Shown here: piece after piece, positions 1 to 9,032 of the stretch
Layout: each line of letters begins with the position of its first letter
Position numbering within the stretch: the stretch's first letter is position 1
NCBI RefSeq assembly: GCF_025359345.1
Contig: NZ_JANYGQ010000033.1
Span: 62,001 to 126,000, forward strand
DNA: 64,000 bases
Direction: 5' to 3'
Source of the DNA: Mucilaginibacter sp.
GTDB taxonomy: Bacteria; Bacteroidota; Bacteroidia; Sphingobacteriales; Sphingobacteriaceae
Notes under the pieces: generated by a model
The model's input: the letters and a program-made list of their open reading frames with translations, nothing else
The model's database searches: none
What the model was told of the DNA's origin: nothing
Translations under genes and position numbers: made by a program

Positions 1-2078
1 CTTGCATTAGCCTCCTCTCTAAAATCTACCTGGTTGATCCTTTCTAAAAAAACGTTTATGATAGCTTTCCAGTCCGCCAGATCTCCGTTTTTGGCCACTG
101 TAGCAAAGCCATTGAAAACCGATTTGATAAACATTAGGGGAAGGGTCATCAGCAAGGGCAATCCTTCAATGAATTTTGCCGGGTCGCCGATAATATAATT
201 GATAACCAGTAGACCTAAACCGTCAACGGAAAAATCAAACTTGTCTTTCTTTTTATGCGCAGCAAGCCTGTCTACCAATTCTTGAACGGTTAATTTTTCA
301 AGTTCACCGGCATCGTCTGGGACCTCGTAGCCATGCGAAAAAGTAGAATAGCTATCGTACTCCGGATGTGGGTTATTTTCAGGGGACAGTTCACCATATT
401 TTTCAAGAAAAACTTTGAGGATGCCTTGCTGTTCACCACCTTCAGGATGCAGGGCAAATAAATATCTCTGGATCCTGTAAATTCGGTAATCATTTCTTTC
501 CTGTTCACTGAGATGCTCACTTTCCACCTTAATCGTTTCCAACCAGGAAAGGATAAAATTCAGTTCCTCCACTGAAAGCTGCGATGAAATCTCCGTAAGC
601 AAAAGGTAAAGCTCGTGTAATGGTAAAAGTGGGCTTAATGGACTTTTTTGAATGTAATCCCAGAACAGCGAAATCAGTTCTGCACGATCACTCCTTATCA
701 AATGAAATGCAATCCGATGTAGAATGATCGAATCGGAACCCATCAAAAAGCTGACCAGTTCCTTTTTGTCACCTGGTTGAAGCAGTTCCCCGCTTAAACT
801 GACAATATCGATCAGCTGATAAGACCAATCGCCATAAATGCCCGTACGTTGCTCCGAATCTTCGATGGACGGAATATTCTGGACCTCATAAGAATAATCC
901 TGGCCCAATGACTTTAAAATGTCAGCCAGTTGTTTGACGAGATCCAAGCCCGTTAATGCAATAACTTCCTTTAAGTTTTGCTTTAAAAACCAATGATTGG
1001 CGTCGCGGGTGTTTGGGATTACCCTGTTATTACTAAACTTGGCAAACTTTCCCTTAAGCGGCATCTTAAGATCATGCTTCCGGTAGCCAAATGTAAAATT
1101 CAGAACGTTCTGCACGCCTTCCGCCGATCCCATTTTGACGTACTTTTCAATCAGGTCCTCTGTCAATACGTTTTCGAAAACCACATGATCAATCGGCCAG
1201 TAATTTCCAAACGCGATCAAAAACTCGGAGTCCTCCTTTTGAAATAGGTAATTCGGAAGGTCGTTAATGATTTTGGTTACCAGGTAAATGGAGTTCTCAT
1301 CCAATAATACATTCCCTTTAATGACCGCTGCCTGAAGTTCCCTGATTATTTTAATAATCAGCTCTTCCTGCTTTTCATCAGCTTTCCCGGCAATGTTGGC
1401 TAAATACCGTAATGGCATCCATTCCGGAAAACGCATTGTACCTGGCTCAGACGGAAGCTGCCCCATCGGCAAAACCTTAAAAAAGCCTTGTTCATACAAG
1501 GGTAAAAGCCAGCCCGTTTTGTCAAGCGACTTATAAAATTGAAACTGGTTATTGATATCTTTTAAGAAATAAGGAAGTGTACCCAGCATTTCTTTGGTAG
1601 GTTCCTCAAATCCTACAAGGTGCGCAATCCGGTCCAGAAAAGCATACTGAGATCCCAACAGGTAATTCAGAATTTTCTCATACCCAGTCCATAGTTTGTT
1701 AAACTCCTTTAGCGTCCTGGTCTTTAATCCATGCCGGTGTGCGAACGATGGGAACTGTTTGGCGATGCTAAACCATTCATCTGCGAGCTGCTTGTTCTCA
1801 ACACCCATCGCCACCAAAATTGAGGCATAGTTACCACGGCCCTCTTTTGCCTCGGGATGCTCATCCGAAATCTCTTTCGGCGCGAAAATCTTTCTGAATG
1901 TGGAATCGATCTCCCTCGTTAAATGGGCGACCAGGTTCACCTTGGAGGTTAGCAAACAATCTTCATCCATGATCAATAAGGCATCCTGGAAAAAACCGGC
2001 TGCTTCATCACTTAATTGTTTTAATCCGGACAGGATATTTTCCTGTTCTTTGGTCAGTTTTTTTAGTCCTTTTAACAT
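1..2078 (-). CDS. Large uncharacterised protein, C-terminus beyond the left edge
   Basis: The frame stays open on the minus strand from an ATG at 2078 to the first base of the window, giving at least 692 residues with no stop, so the gene is real and incomplete. The protein starts MLKGLKKLTKEQENILSGLK and has no signal peptide or membrane segment. It looks largely helical and rich in Leu/Ile/Glu, in the manner of HEAT-like or other alpha-solenoid proteins. Recognisable local patterns are WLLPLYEQGFF near residue 180 followed by FPEWMPLRYL near residue 205. I do not recognise the family and see no nucleotide-binding or nuclease motif in the part present. It is divergent from the chimeric ORF at 2216 across 137 bases, so the two may share a control region. 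Small plus-strand ORFs inside it are shadows. Confidence 0.8.
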   Translation of the reverse strand, partial: MLKGLKKLTKEQENILSGLKQLSDEAAGFFQDALLIMDEDCLLTSKVNLVAHLTREIDSTFRKIFAPKEISDEHPEAKEGRGNYASILVAMGVENKQLADEWFSIAKQFPSFAHRHGLKTRTLKEFNKLWTGYEKILNYLLGSQYAFLDRIAHLVGFEEPTKEMLGTLPYFLKDINNQFQFYKSLDKTGWLLPLYEQGFFKVLPMGQLPSEPGTMRFPEWMPLRYLANIAGKADEKQEELIIKIIRELQAAVIKGNVLLDENSIYLVTKIINDLPNYLFQKEDSEFLIAFGNYWPIDHVVFENVLTEDLIEKYVKMGSAEGVQNVLNFTFGYRKHDLKMPLKGKFAKFSNNRVIPNTRDANHWFLKQNLKEVIALTGLDLVKQLADILKSLGQDYSYEVQNIPSIEDSEQRTGIYGDWSYQLIDIVSLSGELLQPGDKKELVSFLMGSDSIILHRIAFHLIRSDRAELISLFWDYIQKSPLSPLLPLHELYLLLTEISSQLSVEELNFILSWLETIKVESEHLSEQERNDYRIYRIQRYLFALHPEGGEQQGILKVFLEKYGELSPENNPHPEYDSYSTFSHGYEVPDDAGELEKLTVQELVDRLAAHKKKDKFDFSVDGLGLLVINYIIGDPAKFIEGLPLLMTLPLMFIKSVFNGFATVAKNGDLADWKAIINVFLERINQVDFREEANA

Positions 2079-2215
2079 GAGCATATATAATCGTGATGTG
2101 GGAAAAGGTAACGGGCAATTAAACAAAGTTACTGTTAAAAAACGTTGTGTTCCTGAACCCAGAGATTTTCCGTAAGCCTTTTTGTACCTTGCTTTGAAAT
2201 CATTATCACAAACTT

Positions 2216-4168
2216 ATGAAGTGGCCAATATTCCAAACTGATTTAGCCCTTGCAGCGTCACAGGACCTTTTCAGATATGTAGCCTCAGAAAAGCTCATCA
2301 AGTTAATTGACAACCAGCTGCTCACTACGCAGGTACTGGAAATCGATCCTAAGGAACAATATCCAGACGGGGGATATATCTATAACGCATCCTGGTTCTC
2401 GTTTTTTATAGCCGAAAGTTTGCTGAAGATTACTCCCGAACACAAAGCAAAATTTTTTGCCTTGCTTGCCGATTTTTATAGTCCGTTCGCGCAAATATTT
2501 GATGGGAAGGAAACCTTTACGGCCAACGAATCCACCTTCAATTTCTTCTTCCGCCTGCCTGACGAGCATATTTTAATGTTCCCGCTCGCACTTCAATCAG
2601 TTCAAAATCTGGTTAACCGGACCGAAATGATCCTGGATATCATCACCGGTATTTTATCGGGAAAAGACGAGCACAGATTGAATGAGATCAAGCAGGTCTA
2701 TGTACAAGATAATAAAGTAATATATCTGGTTTTTAATGGCGAAACATTCACTATCAGGGATCCGCTACAGGAAGCAGCCGACCGCTTCAATAAGCGGTAC
2801 ATGGAAAACACCGACAAGCGTGTTGCAAAACCAGATATTATTCTCCATGAAAGCAACCTTAACAAACGGTTTACCTTCAGCGCCAATTGGGTGCTGCAAT
2901 TTGACGGCCTGCATACCATGATGGTCAGGCCAAATGGCCTCAGTTTCATCACCGCTATTATTACCGGCAGTTATCCGGCACTCTACTTGTCGTCATTTAA
3001 ACCTGTAAAGGTATTGAAAGGGGCGTTCCGGGTGGGGCGGCTAGCTTCGGCCCCGCGTAAAGTACTGGTGGTACTTCAGTTTACCGTTTCCATTGTGCTG
3101 ATCATCGGAACCATTGTAGTTATCCGGCAGATACTTTTTGCCAAAGACCGCCCTGTAGGCTACAGCCAGGACAGATTGGTTGCAATACCCGTCCGGACTA
3201 TTGAACTCCACCAACATTTTGAGGCGATAAAACAGGCCCTTGCAAGTAACGGCACGATAACGGAAATGGCCGAAGCAGATGCTCCACCTAACAAACGTGC
3301 TGGTACTACCGGCGGCGTGGGATGGCCTGGAGAAGACCCTAACCTGGATGGCAATTTCGGCCAGGAGGATATTTCATACGATTATGGCAAAACCATTGGT
3401 TGGGAATTTAGCGCAGGCCGCGATTTCTCACCGTCATTCCCTTCCGATTCATCAGCGGTGATCATCAACCAGGCGGCAGCTGATTTTATGACCATGAAAA
3501 AACCGACAGAAAACTACATAACCTTTTATGGCCAGAAGTTTAAGATCGTAGGCGTAGCTAACAACACCATTAACCGGTCGCCTTATGAACAGGTGCAACC
3601 AATGGTTTATTTTTTAGCGAAATGGGCCGGAGGTTGTTTACTGCTAAAGATAAGTCCGAAAATGAGCGCCGGTAAAGCTATTCACAACATCGCTGCTGTT
3701 TTAAAAACCGAAAACCCGGAACAGCCATTTGAATATCACTTCGTTGACCAGGAATATGCTAAAGAATTCGGTGATGAGGAACGCCTGGGTAAGCTGGCTA
3801 CTGTTTTCGCCGGGCTGGCAATATTTATCAGCTGTCTCGGTTTGTTTGGCATGGCATCGTTCATGGCCGAACAGCGCATTAAAGAAATAGGTGTACGCAA
3901 GGTGCTTGGCGCTTCAGTGTTCGCCCTGTGGCAATTGCTATCGAAAGACTTTGCCATACTGGTGTTTTTGTCAATAATCATAGCCTCGCCTGTGGCTTAT
4001 TATTTTATGCACAACTGGCTGCGTAACTATCAGTATCACACCGATGTCGCCTGGTGGATATTTATCGTTACAGCTATTGGCGCTATACTCATCACATTAA
4101 TAACGGTAAGCTTCCAGGCCATAAAAGCCGCAATGGCAAACCCGATAAAAAGTTTGAAGACAGAATAA
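2216..4168 (+). CDS. Chimeric ORF: unknown N-terminus joined to C-terminal half of a MacB/FtsX-type ABC permease
   Basis: Residues 1 to about 240 are soluble-looking and match no family I know. From about residue 245 the protein abruptly becomes the second half of a Bacteroidota ABC transporter permease: the GSYPALYLSSFKPVKVLKG segment, a membrane helix near 283-305, a MacB-like periplasmic core at about 305-500, and three helices near 527-547, 578-598 and 610-633, with the FtsX-typical EIGVRKVLGAS loop between the first two of these. Full members of this family have about 790 residues with an N-terminal helix and a first periplasmic domain, both absent here. The join is in frame near 2935-2960. 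The product is therefore probably not a working exporter subunit. The start is the ATG at 2216, preceded by a -7-like TACCTTGC. The gene is a remnant fused to foreign coding sequence, possibly still expressed. Confidence 0.75.
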   Translation: MKWPIFQTDLALAASQDLFRYVASEKLIKLIDNQLLTTQVLEIDPKEQYPDGGYIYNASWFSFFIAESLLKITPEHKAKFFALLADFYSPFAQIFDGKETFTANESTFNFFFRLPDEHILMFPLALQSVQNLVNRTEMILDIITGILSGKDEHRLNEIKQVYVQDNKVIYLVFNGETFTIRDPLQEAADRFNKRYMENTDKRVAKPDIILHESNLNKRFTFSANWVLQFDGLHTMMVRPNGLSFITAIITGSYPALYLSSFKPVKVLKGAFRVGRLASAPRKVLVVLQFTVSIVLIIGTIVVIRQILFAKDRPVGYSQDRLVAIPVRTIELHQHFEAIKQALASNGTITEMAEADAPPNKRAGTTGGVGWPGEDPNLDGNFGQEDISYDYGKTIGWEFSAGRDFSPSFPSDSSAVIINQAAADFMTMKKPTENYITFYGQKFKIVGVANNTINRSPYEQVQPMVYFLAKWAGGCLLLKISPKMSAGKAIHNIAAVLKTENPEQPFEYHFVDQEYAKEFGDEERLGKLATVFAGLAIFISCLGLFGMASFMAEQRIKEIGVRKVLGASVFALWQLLSKDFAILVFLSIIIASPVAYYFMHNWLRNYQYHTDVAWWIFIVTAIGAILITLITVSFQAIKAAMANPIKSLKTE

Positions 4169-4401
4169 CAAGCTATGTATGCCGGCTTTTTTATTGTCCC
4201 TTAAAGGAAGCCTTTTATTAAAATCATGACTAATTGTGATAGATGACCTTTCCAACGGCCCCGTCGGCCTTATCCCCTTATCCCCTGGCCAATCCGAATT
4301 ATTAGGATTATGCTTGCTTATTTTTTCATAAAAAATCATCTTCATTTAATATCAATTCTAAAATTTTTAATAGTTTCTGGATGTTAAAATAATTTAATTA
4401 T

Positions 4402-4440
4402 TAGTTTTGGTTAAAGTGATGTTAAAAACAGCGCTGTTTT
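4402..4440 (+). promoter_or_regulatory. Candidate promoter and palindrome ahead of the hybrid regulator gene
   Basis: TAGTTTTG at 4402-4409 matches the Bacteroidota -7 consensus TAnnTTTG exactly. It is followed at 4425-4440 by a perfect 16-base palindrome AAAACAGCGCTGTTTT that ends 16 bases before the ATG at 4457. The palindrome could be an operator or a hairpin in the leader. No clear -33 TTTG was seen, so the promoter call is tentative. Confidence 0.4.
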
Positions 4441-4456
4441 ACCAATTAACTAATTT

Positions 4457-7400
4457 ATGAGAAAGGCCTGCTTAATTATACTTTGTATAATTTGTGAGAC
4501 AATTGCATATGCCCAGCAATCATATAACAGGAAGATTTTAAAATACTCCTCCAAAGATGGCCTTTCTTACGGTTTCGTAACAGGTATCGTACAGGATGAC
4601 AACGGTTTCATCTGGTTTGCTACCGAGGATGGGCTGAACAGGTTTGATGGTATAAATTTCAAAGTTTTTAAGCATAATGCGTCTAACCCGAATAGTTTAC
4701 CCAGTAATTATTTAGATTTCCTTTATAAGGATGCAGAGGGTGATATATGGCTGTCTACGCGGCAGGGTATTTACCAGTTTGACACCAATACCGAAAAGTA
4801 TGTAAAGTTTAAACAGGCGGCAAACATACTGGTAAACGATTTGACCAGTATTACTGCCGTAAAAAATACGGTATGGTTTTCTACTTACACCAGGGGTGTC
4901 TTTTCGTACAATAAAACCACCGGCATTTTTAAAAATTTTAACCTCAAAAATATTGAGCCGGCAATTTCTAACTCATCTACCTACGTCTACCAGGATTCGA
5001 AGGGATTATTGTGGGTTGGGGCCGAGACAACCACATCTGTTTTTAATACGAAAGGTGGACAGGTTAAAAAAAGTCTGAACAACCAAATGCCATTAAACCA
5101 GGTTCCGGCAGGGCGGGTGAATGCAATTACTGAAGATGAATTTTCGAACATTTGGATAGCAACAAATAAGGGCCTTGCAGTTTATAAAAGGGCTCAAAAC
5201 AAAATATTGGTATTTGAAGGCCCACGTTACCAAATGCGCAGTAACAATTTTTCATCGCTGCTCCAGGATAATGACCATAATTTGCTTATCGGCCTGCAGG
5301 ATGGAGGCCTTTACCGGCTCGACCTGCAAAAAGCAAACCAGACGGATTTTGAAAACGTATCCATCCAGCCGGTAAAAACCGACGACAATTTTACCGTAAC
5401 TGAACGTACCGTATTCAGGCTTTACATGGATAAGGATAAAAACGTATGGGCCGGTACCTATGGCGACGGTGTATATTTATTAGGTAATGTGCCGGGTATA
5501 TTCAAGAAGTTTCAGAATAAATTGCGGGACGCCAATAGCACGGGCTATTTACGGTACTATGGCATGTGTATGGACGATGAAGGGTATTTGTGGCTTGGCA
5601 CCGATGGAGACGGGATATACAAAAAGAAACTTAATGGCGAGGTTATTCAGCATTATTTTGCCGATGTTCCGGGTGCACCACTAAAGAACGTTGCTATTTT
5701 AGCCGCATACAAGTCGCGCAGCAATGATCTATGGTTCGGTTCGTACGCACACGGCTTATTTAAGTACGATAAAAAGACCGGTAATTTTACCAATTGGACG
5801 CATAACGCCAGCGACCCATCGAGCTTGTGCAGGAATGATGTACGAACTATTTTTGAAGATTTGGACGACAACATCTGGCTGGGTACAAATAATGGCGGCA
5901 TAAGTGTTCTGCCAAAAAACGGCACAAAATTTATTAACTATTCTACTGCCAACAACGCTTTACCCGGCAACAATATCAGGGCCATATGCGAGGACAATAC
6001 CGGAAAAATATACGTAGGCACTTATGGTAATGGCTTGCTTTGTTTTGATAAACAGCAACATAAATTTTCCGCTTGCTTCAGTAGTAGCCAGTTAGCAGCA
6101 TTTTTGCCAAGCAAGGTTATTTATTCACTTAAATGCTTCGGCAGTAAATTGATGATTGGAACGGAAAGCAACGGCCTTATTATTTATGATTTAGAAAGCA
6201 AAGGCATAAAACGGTTTATGGAAAGTGATGGGCTGGCAAATAATACCATAAACGCAATACAGCGCGACAGCAAGGGCAATATATGGGTAAGCACTAATAA
6301 GGGGCTGTCGAAAATTGAAAATAAAACGGGCAGCATTTTAAATTATGATGTTTCCAACGGTTTGCAGGCAGGGCATTTTAGCCCAAGTTCGTCTATGTAT
6401 AGCGCCCGGGATAACTTTATTTGCTTTGGTGGTACCGAGGGCTACAATATTTTTTTTCCGGATGATGTAAAAAGAAGCAATTTTAAGCCAAAGGTGCTGA
6501 TAACCGGCCTGCAATTATTTAACAAAGACGTAGAGGTCGGCGAAAAAGACCACATTTTAAGCAAGACGATTAACAAGGCAGATGAAATTGTTTTAAAACC
6601 CGACCAGTCAGTATTCTCTGTTCAATATGTAGCTTTAAACTACCCCTATTCAGACAAAAGCGAATTTGCATACCGTTTGGTAGGGTTAGATAAGAATTGG
6701 AATTACGTGAAAACGCAAAAGTCGGCCACCTATCGATACCTGGAACCCGGCACATATGTGTTTAAGGTTAAAGCATCCAACCAGGACGGTGTTTGGTTTG
6801 ATGATTATGCTGCAATAAACATTCGCATTTTACCGCCATGGTACAAAACATGGTATGCATGGTTATTTTATGTTTTATTTGCCATAGCGATGGTTTATTA
6901 CTACTTGCGCTATAAAAATAACCAGTCGAAGCTAAAGTACGACATCAGGCTGGCACATATAACAGCCGAACAGGAAAAAGAACTAAATGAGAAAAAGCTT
7001 TCATTTTTCACAAACATCTCGCACGAATACCGCACGCCGCTTACTTTAATTATAAATCCGCTAAAGCAATTGCTTGCAGATAAGGAAAATAGTCCCGGCG
7101 ATACAAACGCATTGAAAGTAGTTTACCGTAATGCAAAACGTTTGTTAAGCCTTACCGACCAATTGCTGCTTTTTAGGAAAGCAGACAGCGGCGGAGATAA
7201 GCTGACCATAGTAAAGCTTAATATTGTTGAGTTATGTAAAGAAGTAATCTTATACTTTGATTTCCAGGTAAAAACAAAGAATCTGCAAATCGAGTTTAAT
7301 AGCGACAATGCAGTAATTGAAGTTTATGCGGATCGGGGGAAAATTGAAATCGTGGTTTTTAATCTAATCTCGAATGCCATAAAATTCACCCCGGATAACG

Positions 7401-8611
7401 GTAAAATAAGCTGTGGGATTATTGAGGATAGAGACAGTGTAACTATCCGGATAAAAGATTCAGGATATGGCATAAGTAAGGAAATAGGCGAAAAGCTTTT
7501 TGACAGGTTCTTCCAGATCCAAAACATCAGCCAGTCGCACGGCGGCGGGTTTGGAATTGGCCTTTATCTCGTGAAAACATTTATCGACAATCACCAGGGC
7601 CGCATAGGTTATGAAAGCGAGGAAGCTAACGGCAGCACCTTCAGCGTTACCCTTTTAAAAGGCAAGAAACATTTTGGAGACAATTTGATCTTTGAAGATA
7701 CGACTGAACCTTCTATCTTCCTCGACGAGCTGATGGATGAAGAGGGGTTGATAACAGAAAGCGAGTACCTAAACCAGGTGCCGGCAGATGCTTATAATGC
7801 ATTGGTAAGTTCGAAAAAGGTATTGCTTATAATTGAAGATAACCCCGAGGTTAGGCAATACATTGTACAGATATTCAGCTACGAATACCACGTTTTTGAG
7901 GCAGATAATGCAAGCGACGGCTATAGTATGATTTGTGAGCTTATGCCAAGTTTAGTAATAAGCGATGTAATGATGAATGGCTTTAGCGGAATTGAACTTT
8001 GCAGCCGTGTAAAAGAAGATTCGGCTTTAAGCCACATTCCCTTTATTTTATTAACTGCAAATGCACTACCCGAAATAAAACTAAAGGGGATAGAATGCGG
8101 CGCTGACGACTATATAACAAAGCCATTTGAAAAAGAGGTGCTGGTTGCGAGGGTTAACGGACTGATAAAAAGCCATGAAAACCTGCATAAATATTTTTAT
8201 AATGCTATTACGCTAAAATCCAATGGTCACAAGATACCCGCTGAATACAAGGAGTTTCTGGAAAAATGTATAGCTATTGTTGAAAACCACCTGGAAGACG
8301 AGCAATTCAGTATTAAAAATCTGTCTGATGAAATAGGGATGAGCCATTCTAATCTTTACAAAAAAATTAAGGCCATATCGGGTAGGTCGGCAAATGAGTT
8401 TATCAGGTATATCAGGTTGCGCAAGGCTGCCGAACTGATGTTAAATTCTGACGTTACCGTGGCTGAAGCTGCTTATAAAGTTGGTATCAATAATGCCAAG
8501 TATTTCAGGGAGCAATTCAGCAAGCTGTTTGGCATGAATCCTTCAGAATATATAAAGAAACACCGGGGGCAATTCAGCCCGGCAGGTAAACGGTTTGTTA
8601 CAAAACTTTAG
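4457..8611 (+). CDS. Hybrid two-component system sensor kinase/response regulator (HTCS)
   Basis: A single-polypeptide glycan sensor and transcription factor that normally activates the neighbouring susCD locus when an oligosaccharide binds its periplasmic sensor. Seen in order: signal peptide (1-19), two-component regulator propeller repeats (about 30-690, with repeated IWFAT/LWLGT-type strands), a Y_Y_Y domain (about 700-790), a membrane helix (about 798-820), a HisKA box with His856 in FFTNISHEYRTPL, HATPase with N box near 965 and the GGGFGIGLYLV G box near 1035, a receiver domain (about 1120-1238) with Asp1170 in SDVMM and KPF near 1218, and an AraC-type HTH (about 1271-1371). The length of 1384 residues is normal for the family. 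It lies 421 bases upstream of the susC at 9033 in the same direction, which points to that operon as its target. Confidence 0.97.
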   Translation: MRKACLIILCIICETIAYAQQSYNRKILKYSSKDGLSYGFVTGIVQDDNGFIWFATEDGLNRFDGINFKVFKHNASNPNSLPSNYLDFLYKDAEGDIWLSTRQGIYQFDTNTEKYVKFKQAANILVNDLTSITAVKNTVWFSTYTRGVFSYNKTTGIFKNFNLKNIEPAISNSSTYVYQDSKGLLWVGAETTTSVFNTKGGQVKKSLNNQMPLNQVPAGRVNAITEDEFSNIWIATNKGLAVYKRAQNKILVFEGPRYQMRSNNFSSLLQDNDHNLLIGLQDGGLYRLDLQKANQTDFENVSIQPVKTDDNFTVTERTVFRLYMDKDKNVWAGTYGDGVYLLGNVPGIFKKFQNKLRDANSTGYLRYYGMCMDDEGYLWLGTDGDGIYKKKLNGEVIQHYFADVPGAPLKNVAILAAYKSRSNDLWFGSYAHGLFKYDKKTGNFTNWTHNASDPSSLCRNDVRTIFEDLDDNIWLGTNNGGISVLPKNGTKFINYSTANNALPGNNIRAICEDNTGKIYVGTYGNGLLCFDKQQHKFSACFSSSQLAAFLPSKVIYSLKCFGSKLMIGTESNGLIIYDLESKGIKRFMESDGLANNTINAIQRDSKGNIWVSTNKGLSKIENKTGSILNYDVSNGLQAGHFSPSSSMYSARDNFICFGGTEGYNIFFPDDVKRSNFKPKVLITGLQLFNKDVEVGEKDHILSKTINKADEIVLKPDQSVFSVQYVALNYPYSDKSEFAYRLVGLDKNWNYVKTQKSATYRYLEPGTYVFKVKASNQDGVWFDDYAAINIRILPPWYKTWYAWLFYVLFAIAMVYYYLRYKNNQSKLKYDIRLAHITAEQEKELNEKKLSFFTNISHEYRTPLTLIINPLKQLLADKENSPGDTNALKVVYRNAKRLLSLTDQLLLFRKADSGGDKLTIVKLNIVELCKEVILYFDFQVKTKNLQIEFNSDNAVIEVYADRGKIEIVVFNLISNAIKFTPDNGKISCGIIEDRDSVTIRIKDSGYGISKEIGEKLFDRFFQIQNISQSHGGGFGIGLYLVKTFIDNHQGRIGYESEEANGSTFSVTLLKGKKHFGDNLIFEDTTEPSIFLDELMDEEGLITESEYLNQVPADAYNALVSSKKVLLIIEDNPEVRQYIVQIFSYEYHVFEADNASDGYSMICELMPSLVISDVMMNGFSGIELCSRVKEDSALSHIPFILLTANALPEIKLKGIECGADDYITKPFEKEVLVARVNGLIKSHENLHKYFYNAITLKSNGHKIPAEYKEFLEKCIAIVENHLEDEQFSIKNLSDEIGMSHSNLYKKIKAISGRSANEFIRYIRLRKAAELMLNSDVTVAEAAYKVGINNAKYFREQFSKLFGMNPSEYIKKHRGQFSPAGKRFVTKL

Positions 8612-9032
8612 AATTAAAATCAGCTTTTCCGGATTATTTTATTCAAAAAGTAGTTTATCCGGCGCATTTTATTAAATAGCCCCCCTATAATTACGATTTA
8701 CCCCCCCTTTTTAGTTCGCTATTATCACCAGATTAGCGTTGCCAATAATACCTGTATCTTTTACATTAATTAATTTAATAAGCATTTGTACCACCCGGAG
8801 GAATAAACCAGGCTGGTAAAATAGGCGGTTTAACTATAAATGTATTTTATACGGTTATAGGCCCAAAGAAAAGCAAATACCAATATGCGATTCATAAACC
8901 CAATTATTATTAACCTAAAAAAAACAACAAAATGGAAGAAAAAAAATGCCCTTAACCCTAAAAGTGATTGTATGGCGATTATTCAATTGCCGCTAATTAG
9001 AACCTATCAATTTCTCATCTTAAAAATCAACT
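8612..9032. other. Intergenic leader between HTCS and susC
   Basis: This 421-base AT-rich stretch has no supported gene. It holds runs of six C (8680-8685) and seven C (8701-8707), a weak -7-like TATCTTTT at 8755, and short ATG-led frames of only a few codons. It most likely carries the promoter and long leader of the susC operon and the binding site of the HTCS regulator, but I could not identify a convincing direct repeat. Confidence 0.4.

Noticed and set aside
290-2175. Small ORFs at 290-520 (minus), 993-1247 (plus) and 1900-2175 (plus)
   Set aside because: They lie in other frames of the long open minus-strand gene that runs off the left edge and show no family features.
8680-8707. Runs of six and seven C upstream of susC as a possible phase-variable tract
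   Set aside because: The runs are short and outside any reading frame, with no sign that they set promoter spacing.
8931-8954. ATG-led leader peptide of seven codons upstream of susC
   Set aside because: It is too short to support, and lacks a terminator or attenuator pair that would make a leader-peptide mechanism likely.
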